Source: Aquilaria yunnanensis (lineage: Eukaryota > Streptophyta > Magnoliopsida > Malvales > Thymelaeaceae). From it: a DNA stretch of 64,000 bases. The stretch's first letter is position 1, and every line of letters begins with the position of its first letter. The DNA lies in contig CM077597.1 in NCBI GenBank assembly GCA_039654915.1, forward strand, positions 82,710,001 to 82,774,000, given 5' to 3'. Both the position numbers and the translations under genes were made by a program. Below the pieces are notes generated by a model, which saw only the letters and a list, made by a program, of their open reading frames with translations, was not told the DNA's origin and searched no databases. Shown piece by piece: positions 19,837-32,350 of this stretch.

Positions 19837-21107
19837 TAAATATCCTAAGTTACATCCTTATATGAATTTAATGGTTAAATCTAATGCATGGCTAATCAAA
19901 CAAATAAAGAAAGAAACAAACGGAAAAACAAAGAAATAAACTTGCTGTAAGTGACTGATCTGCAACAAGAAGAAAAATTAGTGGCTTATATGAACAAAAT
20001 AGAAAGTTGGAGGACTAGGTTAAGGTTGTACTCAAAAGGAGTTGACTGGGTTGAAACCGGGTCGGGTTCACGGGTCTTCTGCCGGATCTCTCTCGAATTC
20101 AACTTTTCCCGGCGACGTTGAGGCGGAGGAGGTGTCTGGGCTCTGACCGACAATGATGTACGATAGTGGGCGACCCTGGTTGTGACAAGAACAGCGGCGG
20201 AGGGTCGTCGGAGGCCTGAGAATCGAAGAGTGGCTTGCGGTGGCGGGGGCGCAACTCCTCTTCTCTCGTTTGAGTCGGTTGAGCGGCGTGGGGAAGCAAC
20301 ATGACAAGGAGAGTCGGAGCGGTTGGCAGTGATGGCGATGGGGCTTTGCGGTGGCTGGAACAGTGGGGAAGAGGTTGGAGGCGTCGGGCAGAAGAGAACG
20401 GCAAGGGGGGGCGGCGCTGTAGGGAGGAGTTTATGGTTCTGGGGCCGAAGTAGCGAGAAAATAGGGACTTAAGGCAACAGTTTTTCCTTTTCCGAGTTAG
20501 GAGCTTAGGGTTACGATTTTTTCTCCCCTTTCGAGCCAATACTGTCCCATATTTATACTAGAAAGTCCTAGTTGAGATTAACTAGGTTTTCCTTGTTTAA
20601 AACTGGTCCAAAATTTTTAAGAGTTTTGGTCAAAACACTGATTCAACTCCAGAAGAACTCTTAAGTTGCTAATTCTGCCCTAAATTCTGTGTGAATTTCA
20701 ATTTGACCCAAAACTTTCAGAAATTGTCAAATTAGCCGAAAACATTGCAAAAATACCAGAATTTTCCTGAAATCCCATAAAATCACCAGATTTGGCTCAA
20801 ACTCTCTAAAATTGACAGATTTACCCCAAACTCTTGAATTTTGCTAAAAACTTTCTAAAAATCCCCGACTTCCTCCCAAACTTTCCTTTTTGCCCAAATT
20901 GACCCTACAACACTTTTAAGACTCCAAATTAGTACCTAAACTAAATTAACTCCTATTTCTACCCTAGATGACCACTTAAACTCCAAAAATTGACAATTAC
21001 CTAAAAAGACTAAAATGCCCCTATAAAAATCAAAATACTCTTAAACTAATTTTCCTAACCTAAAACTTAAACAAAAATCCATGCCCGGACAAAATTGGGT
21101 GTCAACA
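19282..21107 (-). repeat. 5' LTR of element B (1826 bp)
   Basis: On minus it starts TGTTGACACCCAATTTTGTC and ends GCTACA. It shares the LTR A blocks but is diverged. It contains a GC-rich patch around 20040-20420 and (AAAT)n near 19810-19840. Confidence 0.85.
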
Positions 21108-23113
21108 GTAACTCCCCGTGGCTTCATGGACGAGCAGACTATATGAAATTCCTTCAAATGTTTATGCAGGTCCTCACTTGCAAGTCCACTAAAGGTGGGT
21201 AATAAATTAATCAATCTGTATTTAATTCAAAAGCTACCTCAATATTAGGAAAATTAATGCATAGGGGTTGCTGGACAAGATCGGGAGTTGTTAACTCCCT
21301 TAGTATTCTTTGTCCTGCCATCTCTACAGCAAAAATAGCATCTTCTTCACTTTCAGAGTCGTCATTCATAGATGTTGAAGCTGAAAAATTGACTACTTGC
21401 CTTTTTATTTTTCTATTCGCCTTTGCTGTCTTCTCGATTTCTAGATCAAATACTAATTTACTTGTGCGAGAAGATCTTGGCATAAATTTGTCTATTAATA
21501 AAAATGGAAAAGAAACTTTAACTAGAAAAGAAATCTCCCCTGTAACGTTGCCAAATTTTTAGCCAATCGTCGAAACTGTCAAAAATAATTTCGATGTCAC
21601 TAACAACTCAGAATAAATAAATTTGTAGTATAGCAGTGAACACCAGAGTGAATCCCAAGGGGAATTTTTTCAATCCAAAGCTTCCTGTTAGAAAACTAAA
21701 ATACAAGATTGGGAGATTTTTTTAAATCAAATGCTGAAAAAAATTAACCGTAAAATTCAAATGAAAGTAACCAATACTAAAAATGCTTAGGGTTGATTAT
21801 CCATTCCAGTTACGTAGTTTATCATTGAAAGAAAATATTTCTTCAATCCAAGCAAATAAATAGGATTCTCTTTAAAGCTAAAAAGAACCCAAAGAATTCT
21901 ACAGTAAAATTAATCAGAAAAAGCTGTAGATTAATTTCTTAATTATGAGTCACTATATATTAGAAAGCAATTTCTAATCAGCTCAAAATTAGCATAAAGA
22001 ACAATGAACAAAAAAAGTTCATTCCAGGCAACTATTTAAAAGTTTGAACAATTTAACCTGTTTTAGTTCTCTTGTATGAACTAACCAAAAATAAAAATAA
22101 TCCCCAATCAATTCACTTACTTCTAAATTGAATTATTCATCTAAGCGGTTGAAAGAAAGTCAAGTAAATTTGCAATCACAGAACCAATTCAACATGTGAG
22201 AACAAGAAAATTAATTGCAATAAATCTTGACAATAAAGAAGTAAATACTTGAATTTAAAGAAAGTTTCAGTACGAAAAATCAATCATCACAACCAGTGTT
22301 GGCGATGAAAATCTTCCCTTTAAATTAAACTAAAGAACTACTCATACATGATTTGAATGAAAGATAGGAAAAAAAAAAATCAAAGTGCAGGAGAGGAGTG
22401 GTAGGAGGCTGTGGCGTAGCTGCTACTTTAAACATCTAAAAGAAATAACTTAGTATGCTAAATTCATAAAATCTCTCTAAAATTTCTATATTGTTACAAA
22501 ATTACCCAACACAAATAAAAAGATTCAAAATAACTAGAAAGTTTTAAATTTGTGAACCAATAAATATTCCATAACATCAGCAGCAACTTTAAGATGAAAT
22601 TTGATCTTGATAAAGTCATTATCTCTCAAAACTTAAGCATGAAAATTGTAGATATTTTTCTTATATTTGAAATGACACCTAAATCACATAAAATGGACAT
22701 TTACAGTCAAAGATATGCCTAAAATACTGCAACTATTTTTGAATCAATGATGACTGACAAATCACAATTTTGAAGTTAAATTTGACCCTCTTAATGTGGA
22801 AACTGGATTTTATGGTCTCATATGATTTGTGGCTCTGGATGTTAGCTTTCAAATGAATCAAGAATCACTCAATTCTAATCTCTGTAGCTCAATACATGAT
22901 TTTTCTACTGGAATATCGTCAATTTGTCAAAATCCTGAAAGAACACAACCAAATTAAAACTTGAAAAATTGCAAAATAAATTGAATTTTAATCAATTAAG
23001 TCCAGAGATATTCTAAGCTACAAAACATACTTAAAATATATCTCTAAGGGTTCAAAACACATTAAAACATACTAAATATGAGAGAAATAAATATAACAAA
23101 TGTAAGCTTATCA
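21108..23113 (-). mobile_element. Athila-like Ty3/Gypsy fragment C1 (LTR, primer site, gag start)
   Basis: Minus-strand LTR 23113-21560 (starts TGATAAGCTTA), primer site at 21535-21552 (TGGCAACGTTACAGGGGA, a degraded tRNA-Asp-type site), then gag from 21483 (MPRSSRTSKLVFDLEIEK ... LVQQPLCINFPNIEVAFEL), cut at 21107 by element B. The copy at 34429-39941 (C3) has the same order. C1 is itself inserted in plus-strand element C4. Confidence 0.82.
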
Positions 23114-25598
23114 CCCTTCAACACATAAGAGTTGATAGATTAATTCTTGAGGGTCAGCTAGTCTGGTTATTTCATTTTCATGATAGAATGCTTACTAATT
23201 AATTTTAGGTTGCTTAGAAAGTTTATTCATGATATGTTATGGGTTCTGAAGGTTTGTTTACATCATGTTACTGACATCGGAATTTTCGGGTTCAAAACTG
23301 AAAAAAATGAGTTTTGCTCGAAGGCGAGTAAAAGTTAAGTGTGAGAGAATTTAATGAGTTCATAATTTACATATATTTATTTAAGGATTATCTTAGCTTT
23401 TGTTTTGATTTATTAAGTTAATAAGGCTGTTAATAGTGTTATTTTATTTTATTTTATTTGAGTTTTTGAAGGAAGTTGGGAAAACGGTGCCTTTCGGACC
23501 TACATGGACTCACGGTGCTTAAATTAATTTAAAAAGAAAAAAGAGTGTAAGGTTCTGCCAAAGACTTGGGTTTTACGTGAGAATGCCAATTGAAAACAAA
23601 AAAAATAAAAAATAAAAATAAATAAGGGGATTCAAAGGGGCGTCAAGTCGGGAAACGTTTTGGAGACAATGACTTTGAAGCACATGGCAGATTTTGGACT
23701 TGCAAAAGCCCAATGGCTGAGCTCGAATGGTTGAGTGTTCCAAGTATTTCTGATTCCCGCAAAGTATTCGATTAAATGCTCGTGAGAAATTGCAAAGGGA
23801 GTTTGGAAAGTCTGCTGAGACCAGAAAAGAGCCTGGTTACAACCTAAATTTGGAGAGGTATCTCATCACTTTTATATTTTAGCCCCTTTGGTTATATTTT
23901 AGGAGAGGAGTTTTTGCCGATAAATAGAGATAAAACATAAGAGCTCTCTAGCTGGGCAACCATGGTTGGTTTTATTTTTTCTTGTTTTTTAAAGACATGG
24001 GCGAGTAGTTTTCTAGTTCGGTTTAAGGGAGCGATTTCTACCGCCAATACCGGTTGTAAGAATTAACTTTGCTTTATTAAAATTCTCCTTAAATTCAAGT
24101 ACTTTTTGTTGAATTTCTCTTTAAATTCAAGTATTTACTTCTAATAGCCGAAGGGCTATCGCCTCTATCTGACCCGAACTCGGAGCATCAGGGAACGCAA
24201 GGACACTATTAGCCCCCCGTGGTACTCAACAGATCGCCTTCGGAGATGGAGAATCAGCTATTGCAAGCCGAAGAGGATCTCCCCGAAGGCGGAACCCTGA
24301 AGTAGGGAACTCCCTGAACTACGGGCACATTCCCCGAAGGGGCACCGTCCGCGTCAGAGGACGACCTCGTCCAGGGACTTCGGGAGTACGGTATGAGCAT
24401 TTAAGGAGCCTCTGACATGCTGCCCACAGACGCTACACGTCACCTCAAACGGCGATTTGACACACCGACGCCGTCCAGGTCTCGTCACAACCTGTCTCGG
24501 TTTAAGGCTCAAGAAACCTGCTGCCGGCTATTTGTCCCCTACGCCCAGAAATTCAGGAAAGATCTAACCAGACACGTGTCATGATCTGAACGAGCTGAAT
24601 ACTCCTATAAATATCAGGAAATAAACCTGGGCAAAGGACGGATCTTTGAGCAGACTCCTCTCCTTGAGAAAACACAGGCAAGCCCACTAAAAACTCTAGT
24701 GCTTCCCTCTTACCTCCTCAGGAAACTGACTTGGGCGTCGGAGGCTCCTCCCCGGAAAAGCACCCCGGGGACCTCCTAACCCTCTTCTCTAAGCTTTACA
24801 GGCACACTCCCCTGGGAAACTTCAACTCCAGACGCTCTCCCTCACAGGAAGTCCTCCCGGAGGTCACTATGCCTTCCAGTGAAGATGTTTCAGGACGTCA
24901 ACTTCTTTCTAGTGTAGAATTGTTGTGGTTGATTTTCCTATTCTTACTTGTTGAATTGGTTTTGAGATTTCTCATTGCTTTCTATTTTCTTTCAACCACT
25001 TGGGTGTGAGGAATTTGATCTAGAAGTAAGTAAACTGACTGGAAATTATTTTTATTTCAGGTTAGTTCATACAGGAGAAATATGACAGGTTAAATTGTTC
25101 AAGTTTTTTTATAGTTACCTGAAATAAACATTTTTGTTCACTATTCTTCATGTTGATTTAGAGTTAATTAGAAATTGTTTTTCAATATCTAGTTGCTAAA
25201 AATTAAGAAATTAATTTCAAGCTTTTTTGTTTTTTAATTTTACAGTTAAATTCTTTGGGCTATTTTAACTTTAAAGAGAGTCCGATTTATTTGCTTGAAT
25301 TAAAAAAAAAATTTGTTCGATGATCAACTACATTATTGGAATAGATAATCAGCCCTAAACTTAGCATTTTTAATATTAGTTAATTTTATTTTAATTTACA
25401 TATTTAGTTTATTTTTTAACTCGATTTAAACCCACCTAATCTTTTATTTTAGTTTTTTATCATAGAGTTTTTAGTTAAAAATTTTCTGTGGGATTCGACC
25501 TAGTTTTCACCACTATATTACAAATTTTATTTATTCTAAGTTGTTAGTGAGACCAGAATATTTTTGGCAATTTCAACAACTAGCAAAAAATTTGGTGC
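23114..25598 (+). mobile_element. Athila-like fragment C4 (internal 3' end, LTR, primer-site start)
   Basis: Plus orientation. Internal 3' sequence with the family's polypurine context (GAGTTTTGCTCGAAGGCGAG, then AAGTTAAGTGTGAGAGAAT, ending 23350). Then an LTR 23352-25585 (about 1470 bp after removing solo LTR D), then aaaaatttggtgc like the start of a primer site. LTR blocks match the reverse complement of C3 (ttaaattcaagtatttact, ggttaaattgttcaag, ttagtgagac). Confidence 0.72.
24142..24900. mobile_element. Solo LTR D (759 bp) with target duplication
   Basis: GC-rich block inside the AT-rich C4 LTR, flanked by ACTTC at 24137-24141 and 24901-24905. It starts TAATAGCC (TG mutated to TA) and ends GTCA. 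It has a TATA-like ctataaata near 24604 and the ttgggcgtcggaggctcc motif common in Retand/Tat-type LTRs. No primer site or polypurine tract is attached, so this is a solo LTR left by recombination. Confidence 0.8.
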
Positions 25599-25615
25599 GG
25601 CACCAAATTTTTTGC
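25583..25615. repeat. Perfect palindrome at a head-to-head LTR junction
   Basis: 15-bp arms gcaaaaaatttggtg / caccaaattttttgc around cgg. The symmetry extends imperfectly about 60 bp further on each side, because an LTR end plus primer-site start on plus (C4) meets the same on minus. Confidence 0.9.
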
Positions 25616-27120
25616 CAGTTGTCGAAATAGTAAAAAATAATTCTAGTCTCACTAACGACTTAAGTTAAATAAATTTGTATTATAATGGTGGAAATTAGGC
25701 TAAATACTGCTAACTTCCTTCTAGATTGTTTTAGCCCTAGAAACTAGGAAGAACTTTTCCAAAAACTTTCTCTTCAAGTCATTCAAGGTTCTAATTAAGG
25801 TAGAAGGAAGGTAGTATAGTCAATCCTTTGCCTTGTTCGCTAACAAGAACTGGAAGGCTCTTAGCTCAATCTATTCTTCCGTAAGTCCTTATGGCTTCAT
25901 GGTCAAGTAGATTATATGAAATTTCTTCAAGTGTTTCTGGGGGTCTTTGCATGCAAGTTTATGAAAGGTAGGCAATAAATGAATCAATTCAGATTTTAAT
26001 TCAAAAGCTACCTTAATGTCAGGAAAATTGGTACATAGTGGTTATTGGACAACGTCGAGAGTTGCCAACTCCCTTAATGTTTTTTGCGCTGCCATCTGTA
26101 CAACAACTACTGCTTATTCGCGTTTAGAGTCATTGTTCATAGATGTTGATACAAAAAAATTAACCACTTGGGTTTTTTGCTTTCATGTTCACCTTTGCTG
26201 TCTTTTTGATCTTTGGACAATTCACATGTACAAGAAGATTTTAGCATAAGCCAGTTTACTGTAAAGAGAACCTTTAACACAAAAAATCATCCTAGCAATG
26301 GTGCCAAATTTTTTGTAGATCGTTGAAATTGCTAAAAATAATTCTAGTCTCACTAACAACTTAGAATAAATAAATTTGTACGATAATAGTGAAAACCAGG
26401 TCAAATCCTAAGGGATATTTTTAACAAAAAGCTTGTTGAACAGAAACTGAAATAAAAGATTAGGGGGTTTGAATCAAGTTCTAAAATAAATTGAAACTAT
26501 AAATTAAATTGAAATTAATCAATATTAAGAATGCTTAGTTCAGGTTTGATTATCCATTCCAGTAACACAATTGATCAAGAAAAGATTTCTTCAATTCAAG
26601 CAAAGAAACAAAAATCTCTTTAAAGCTAAAAAAAGCCCAAAGAATTAAGTAGTAGAATCAACCAGAGAAAGCTCTAGGTTAATTCTTAATTTTGAGCAAC
26701 TAGATTTTGAAAAGGAATTTTTAATGAACTCTAAAAGCTTGAATGACTTAACCTGTCTTATTTCTCCCTGTATAAAGTAACCAGAATAAAAAATAATTTT
26801 TATTCAATTCACTTGCTTCTACGTCAAATTCTTTTCACCTAAGAGGTTTGAAAAAAAACCAAGTAACGAGCAATCTTATAACCAATTCAACAAGTAAGAA
26901 TTTGAAAATCAATCACAACAATTTTGAACCATGAAGAAGTACTTGAATTTAAAGAACAATTCAAACAAGTAATGTCAATTGTCACAGTCGGTGTTGGCAA
27001 TGAAAATCACTCCCTTAAACTGAACTAGAAAGCTACCTGCTTATGTCTTGAAGAAAAGTACAAGAAAAGAGATGAAAACCTAATTGCCAAGAAATAGATG
27101 ATCTTGTGTTCTTTTCCACC
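25616..27120 (-). mobile_element. Athila-like fragments C5/C2 (LTR end, gag piece, primer site, LTR part)
   Basis: 25616-25710 is only the 3' end of a minus-strand LTR. It is joined to a gag piece (25711-26247, frame start MLKSSCTCELS, many stops), then a primer site near 26288-26305 (TGGCACCATTGCTAGGA) and LTR sequence from 26314. LTR homology to C1 and C3 fades near 27120. The gag piece stops at the point encoding ASRA, where it is fused to the LTR end. Confidence 0.65.
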
Positions 27121-27480
27121 TCAATTTATATAACTAAAACAATATCCTTCCCATAACAAAAACATAGAAATTCAACTGTTGAGATACCTTCCAAAGTCTA
27201 GTTGTAGACAGACTCTCCCTTGATTAGCTAATAAGTCCGTATAAATCAAGAATCCCAAATTTGTCCACCCATTGGTTGCTCCTCACAGGCATTTCATCGA
27301 ACAACTCTTGGACATGTGATAGTTGGATAGTTGAACCTCCATCTTCGAAACTTAGATACTCTCAAGGTTTATTGGTGCAAAAATCAGATAGGACAAAGAT
27401 GGTAGATTATGAAAGGCTGCTGGTCACTTTGGTTGCAAGATTTACATTTATTTGGGAAAGCCAAAACCAATTGAAAGGAT
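27121..27480. other. Unassigned spacer
   Basis: No gene or terminal motif seen between the fading C2 LTR and the F-type sequence. Confidence 0.4.
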
Positions 27481-28021
27481 GTGAAAAGCAAAAGCTTAAT
27501 TATTGCGGAATGGGGCCCCAGTGCCCCGAACTCTCAGCTTGTAGGCCCTTAGGGACTATGAATCCCACATAGTTAGTATTGGCTAACTATTACTCGTCAA
27601 GATAAATTAAAACAATTTATAAGCAACTAGTTTCTTAGCCTACCCAGTAAAAAATATGCATGCTTTTGCCCTAGCAATGCAAACGAATAAGTAAACTATT
27701 TGTTAAAAACATTGCTCGAGCATTTCAATTAAAACATACCCAAAACGTGCCAAGACAGTGAAATGCTAGTTACTTTGACTTCAAGTAATAGTCTGTGCAT
27801 ACTTAACACCAGTAGCATGCACCCAAAAGTAACTAGATGGTTTTACATCACGACTTGCAGGCCGTATTTACAAGTACAACCAATCAAGGGCTATAACCAT
27901 GCACCATGCTTCAAACACCAATCAGCATATCATGTCAAATCTCATTCAACAAAGATGCATGCCAATTTTCGCGTGTTGATTAACCAGGTTTTCTTTATGT
28001 GGTGCTTCGCATACGGCAGTC

Positions 28022-28066
28022 CCGCTGGCCGGTCAGCGGGCGGTGGTTCCGCTGACCGGTCAGCGG
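28022..28066. repeat. Two 18-bp palindromes, 27 bp apart, in Copia E leader
   Basis: ccgctgaccggtcagcgg at 28049-28066 is a perfect palindrome. ccgctggccggtcagcgg at 28022-28039 differs at one base. GC-rich context continues to about 28125 (gccgccc, ggcgccccc). Confidence 0.92.
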
Positions 28067-28486
28067 ACGGGGTCAAGGGGAGCCGCCCTTGCGGGGGGCG
28101 TAGGGGGCAGCGCCCCCCGGCGCAAAAAATTGTCTTACAATTGCTTAGCCCGAAATCTTCTATTTCGAGAAAGTAGGCACCCGAGACTCCTCCATTCGAG
28201 CCACCAAAAATACCTTACTTTCGGTGCCCGAACAGGCCGAATCCGAACAAACCTAGGGTTTTTGCAACTATTGCAAAAATCCTAATCCATATAGGTATCT
28301 CATACCTATCAATTTCGGGTTAATCTCATTAACCAATTTGTGTCGTTTCTTCACATATCTCATATGTTCATTACGAATTCCGGTTTCATGCATCATGAAT
28401 CAATCTAATTAATCATGGCCGAAAACCAATCGAACACATAGCATCATGCGATTCAACACTCAATCCCGATTTAGGGTTTCACCAGT

Positions 28487-28499
28487 AGCTCTGATACCA
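28487..28499 (-). other. Copia primer binding site (tRNA-iMet type)
   Basis: TGGTATCAGAGCT on minus, directly after the LTR end AACAG. Confidence 0.85.
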
Positions 28500-28500
28500 C

Positions 28501-29915
28501 TGTTGGGTTTCGGGAGCCAAACAGCGCAGCGGAATTTAACCGAAACCCTCCAGGACCCAAGTGAAACGGGGTAAACCGGGTGTTCGAAAATTTCATACCT
28601 AATTTCGGTTGAGATCTCTCACTCAACTGTAGAGTCGAATCACAAAACCTGAACAGTTGACGTGTTCAGGCTCTCTATGGTATCCACACGAGCCTCTCGG
28701 GATCACCACGCTTCCACCACGTCCCGGCAGATGCGTTTCTCTTGCACTCGCAGTGCTAGCTTGCGTCCTCCAAGGAATTGCAAGAGAAGAGTGCGGCTGT
28801 CCTTTTGGGAGGCTAGGGCAAGGAGACCTACGAATTTCTCACTTAAAAGTTGTATTTATAGTGAGACTCAACTTCCAGGCCTAATGGGTTTCAAAGCCCT
28901 AATCCAATTAGGATTTAATTTCGGGCTTAATAATGGCTCAACTCCTTGGCCCATTATTAATACGAAATTAAAGTGAAACCATAACCCAAATAATTAGCCC
29001 ATGCACTCTAATGATCCAAATAGCTCTATGTGTGCGACCCAATAGGCTCTTGCCATGTTGGCAATGATCATAAATCACATTTATGATCATAAGCAATGAG
29101 CGGTGTCTAGCAACACATCATTGCTACCCAAGTGACAAGATTGTCGGTGAATCGACTAAACCTTTATGATCATCACCGATATATGCCATTGTCCCTTTGT
29201 CCAAGATATCAAGACTAAGCACAAGACATGGAATGTGTCACTCTCGTATAGCCCAATCTTTGGTTTCTTGATTACCGAGTAGACCAACTTAAACTGACGA
29301 CATTGATATCATATATCAACTCATCGGAGCATGGCCATGCATTTTCTAAGTCTCACTCTATCAAGGGGCCCAAAGATATCACTCCCGTTACATAGGAGGG
29401 ACAAATCCCATCTTGATCATACAAATCCCTCCGCATGATATGTGACATACCCAATGACCTCCTTCAAGTTCACTCAGTTACGAGCAACAAAGGAAAGTAT
29501 CAAAGTATGTGACTCACATGTAGGGAACCTTGCTGATCTTAGGTCGAAGGACTACATATACCATGATCACTATGAGAATCACTTATGACACTCATATAAC
29601 GATCCATGAAGTGTTCTCATGGTGGGTCGGTCCAGTACACAAGTTCTCCAACTTGTACCCACATGTAGACTACATATCTCATATTAGTCTCCACATATGC
29701 TAGTCATTATGTATTATTGCAACCCGCTCCACAATAATACTAGACTAGGGACATTTAAGAATATCATTATTCTAGGATTACAATTATGTTTATTACGTTA
29801 CGCAGAAACAAAACAACAAACATAATTGCTGGATTAATGTCTCAATAAAATATCATGACTCAATGTGCAAAAATACAATCATCTCATGATTGGCTTTTTG
29901 GGCACAATACTAACA
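28501..29915 (-). repeat. 5' LTR of Copia E (1415 bp)
   Basis: TG...CA bounded. The flank beyond the LTR start is CTATA; no partner duplication is found because the other end of the element is lost. Confidence 0.82.
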
Positions 29916-31451
29916 CTATATACATAAGACAAAGACCTAACTATGATCATCTACTTGAGCCCCACCTTTGAGCTATCAAAGCTCCAAGTGCAAGCCCTTC
30001 CTTAGTCATTGTGCACCACTTAGCCTCTACACTGTAAAAGCATAAAACTTAGTTAGTAAATAGTTTAGTCCACAAGTAAACTTAGAACCACGAGGATTCT
30101 CAAGGAAGAATACCTGTAAAAGATAAAGCTTAGGCCACAGCTATCATCTAGTTATTAGGCCCGGGGTTAGAACCTACACAATAAACTTAAGGCAATGAGT
30201 ACATGAATGTACTCAGTAAGGGTCCTTTGGGGTACCTGCAAAGAAAATAGCAGCAAGCCAACATACAACCATGACAAACAAGCAAATAGACAAGTAGTCA
30301 ACCAACAAACAACTCAAGCAATAGCAACATATAAGATATGCAATGCATGAATGTATCATATGAAATTCACATAACACTTGGGACTTTCTGCACACTAGGT
30401 GCCATAAGCCTACCGTGAGCTCAAACGGGAGAGGTACTTGAGACACTGGCCCTCGTATCCCGGGTACTTTACCTCCCATAAGTCCCACTTACGGGTTTTA
30501 GAGTAGGTCGTCACCTCCTCTCAAACTTACCCGCATTTACCCTTAATTTATTGTACAGGGTAGCCATCCAATGTGGTTTAACTAGCCAAACCTTTAGAGT
30601 TTAGCTTAAAGCTCCGTAGTGGCTTACTTACCAAACCAAATGGTTCAGTTGGGATCTACTTAGGTTTTCTTTTTATTGACCAAAGGTCTATGACATTCCA
30701 CTCGGCCAACAAAGAGTCTGAAAACTGACTTAATCCCTTTAGTGCTCACTTAGGAACTTAAGCACTTTAACTTCCTTAGCCACCATTACTTACTCTTCCT
30801 TAACCACACCACTTAGCTACCACCTAAATAATGGAAGCTTTGGAGCAGCAATTCTGGTGGGGAGAGGAAGCTACGAAATTTGGGGAAGGAAACAAATGGT
30901 AAGGGAAGTCAACTTACCCAAAAATATACTAACTCCCCCCACTAAGGCACACTTCTTCCACTCTTGCTCCTGGACCCATAAATTCTCATTTGTTTTAATT
31001 TGGTCACCAAACTCTCAACCCAAAACCATCTTTCCTTTGTTCTAAAGGATGCCAAAAAGCCTCTTACACTTGGCCTTTTGGACACTTTGGCCACCTAAGA
31101 CCTAAATGGCTCAAATAAACACTTAGTGCAACATTTTACCCAAATCCTTCAAAGACGGTTCTAATAGCTAGGATAACTAATGGTCTTGACTTAACTAAGC
31201 CAAATTTCTTACATGACCCTAATTTTATCAAAATTATAGTCATGCTTCTAACTTGGGTCAAAATTACCATTTTACCCATTTTTGACTTTAAGGTGCCAAA
31301 CCACACTTAGAAACTCACTTATTTAGTTAAGCTTGCCTTTCCTGTTTAACAAGGTGCTAACTTGAGGTACTTAATTTAATAAAAATACTTAAATAAACTA
31401 AAAAAATACTTACTTGGTTAAGACCCATCTTTAACTAGGAGAGCCGTCACA

Positions 31452-32350
31452 TATACCAAGCTTGACCACAAGCAATACTTTTCCCTATCTCACCTCAGTA
31501 GTTATGAATGATTGTTTACACCATGTATCTAGTAGCTTCCCTCAATGTTCAACCAAACTCATATTCCAACATGGATATATTGACTAGACTAATGAGCAAT
31601 CCAATCAAACCATTCTGAAAACCAATCCTCAACATCTTCCAACATAACATCAACTATTTCCTCTGACTTACAATCGAATATCACCGTTAATCCACCCACA
31701 TATTTGACTTTCTAATCATTAAAACCTTCTACATCACATAGCTTTTGTAACTCCATGTTGTTTCAAATTGTTTCTCCTTCATAGCCACACCCAATTGCAA
31801 CCAAGTCAATTATTCAATTTCAAATTTGATTATATTCCTATGCAATCATTCTACTTTGCCACCCCTTTCATCAACGATCCATCCATGCACCATGAGATAT
31901 TGTACTGTACCTTTATTTTGTAAGAATGCTTGTATTGTTGTTGTCTAAGAGTTCTTTCGGAAAGTGAGACACATTTGCCCGCATCTTAAAAGTACCAACC
32001 CATATGTTATTTAGTTTTTTTTTCTAAACCTTGAATGTTCTTCATGTATTTGATTCTAATGAAGCCAAAACAAAATACTATTGTCGTCTTCTTTTTAGCC
32101 ATGTACATATCCACCACATTCCTCATTCTTTAAAATACCAACAAGTTATGTTTAGCATCCCAATCTTTCGAGAAATTCATGAGGAAGAATGACTTTGATA
32201 TTCTATTCATAAACCTCTTGAACAAAATTTACTCACTTGACATTCTTCCCAGTTTCATTCCCTTTGTCTCTCAGCAACTCTGATGCTTACTTGTTCACAC
32301 ACTTTCTCTCACCCATTCTCACTTTCTTATCAATTCTTTAATTCTATTAC
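31452..32350. other. Spacer between the two divergent F LTR copies
   Basis: No stop-free frame of note. On minus, a purine-rich stretch (gaggtgagatagggaaaag) lies just upstream of the minus F LTR and could be its polypurine tract. If so, the spacer is the decayed 3' end of an F element's pol. Confidence 0.35.

Larger units (their letters stand above)
16636..21107 (-). mobile_element. Ogre-like Ty3/Gypsy element B, 5' part
   Basis: Minus-strand LTR (21107-19282), primer site, leader and ORF1, then pre-gag sequence (16636-16860) that stops at the LTR of element A. gag-pol is missing. It is inserted in the gag of family C element C1: the flank after 21107 (gtaactcc..gtggcttcatgg) continues C1 gag. 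Its target duplication would be GTAAC, but the other end is not found. Confidence 0.8.
27850..29915 (-). mobile_element. Truncated Ty1/Copia element E
   Basis: 5' LTR 29915-28501 on minus (starts TGTTAGTATTGTGCCC, ends CCCAACA), then a tRNA-iMet-type primer site and about 640 bp of leader with two GC-rich palindromes. No gag or pol frame remains and no second LTR is seen. It interrupts family F sequence. The left edge is set by where F homology resumes. Confidence 0.75.
27481..31451 (-). mobile_element. Family F LTR, minus copy, interrupted by Copia element E
   Basis: On minus it starts TGTGACGGCTCTCC at 31451 and runs through ctTACTGAGTACATTCATGTACTCA (30208-30228 region) to 29916, then resumes below about 27850 to about 27500. 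The same order in plus orientation occurs at 32351-34137 plus 41042-41900. The TGTGACG start and the palindromic gagtac..gtactc box resemble Tekay/Del chromovirus LTRs. No coding frame. Confidence 0.6.

Noticed and set aside
20068..20539. Pro/Ser-rich minus frames in LTR B
   Set aside because: Same cause: compositional openness of the GC-rich LTR patch.
27763..28976. Plus frames around the Copia LTR
   Set aside because: They cross the GC palindromes and LTR noncoding sequence on the antisense strand; no domain.
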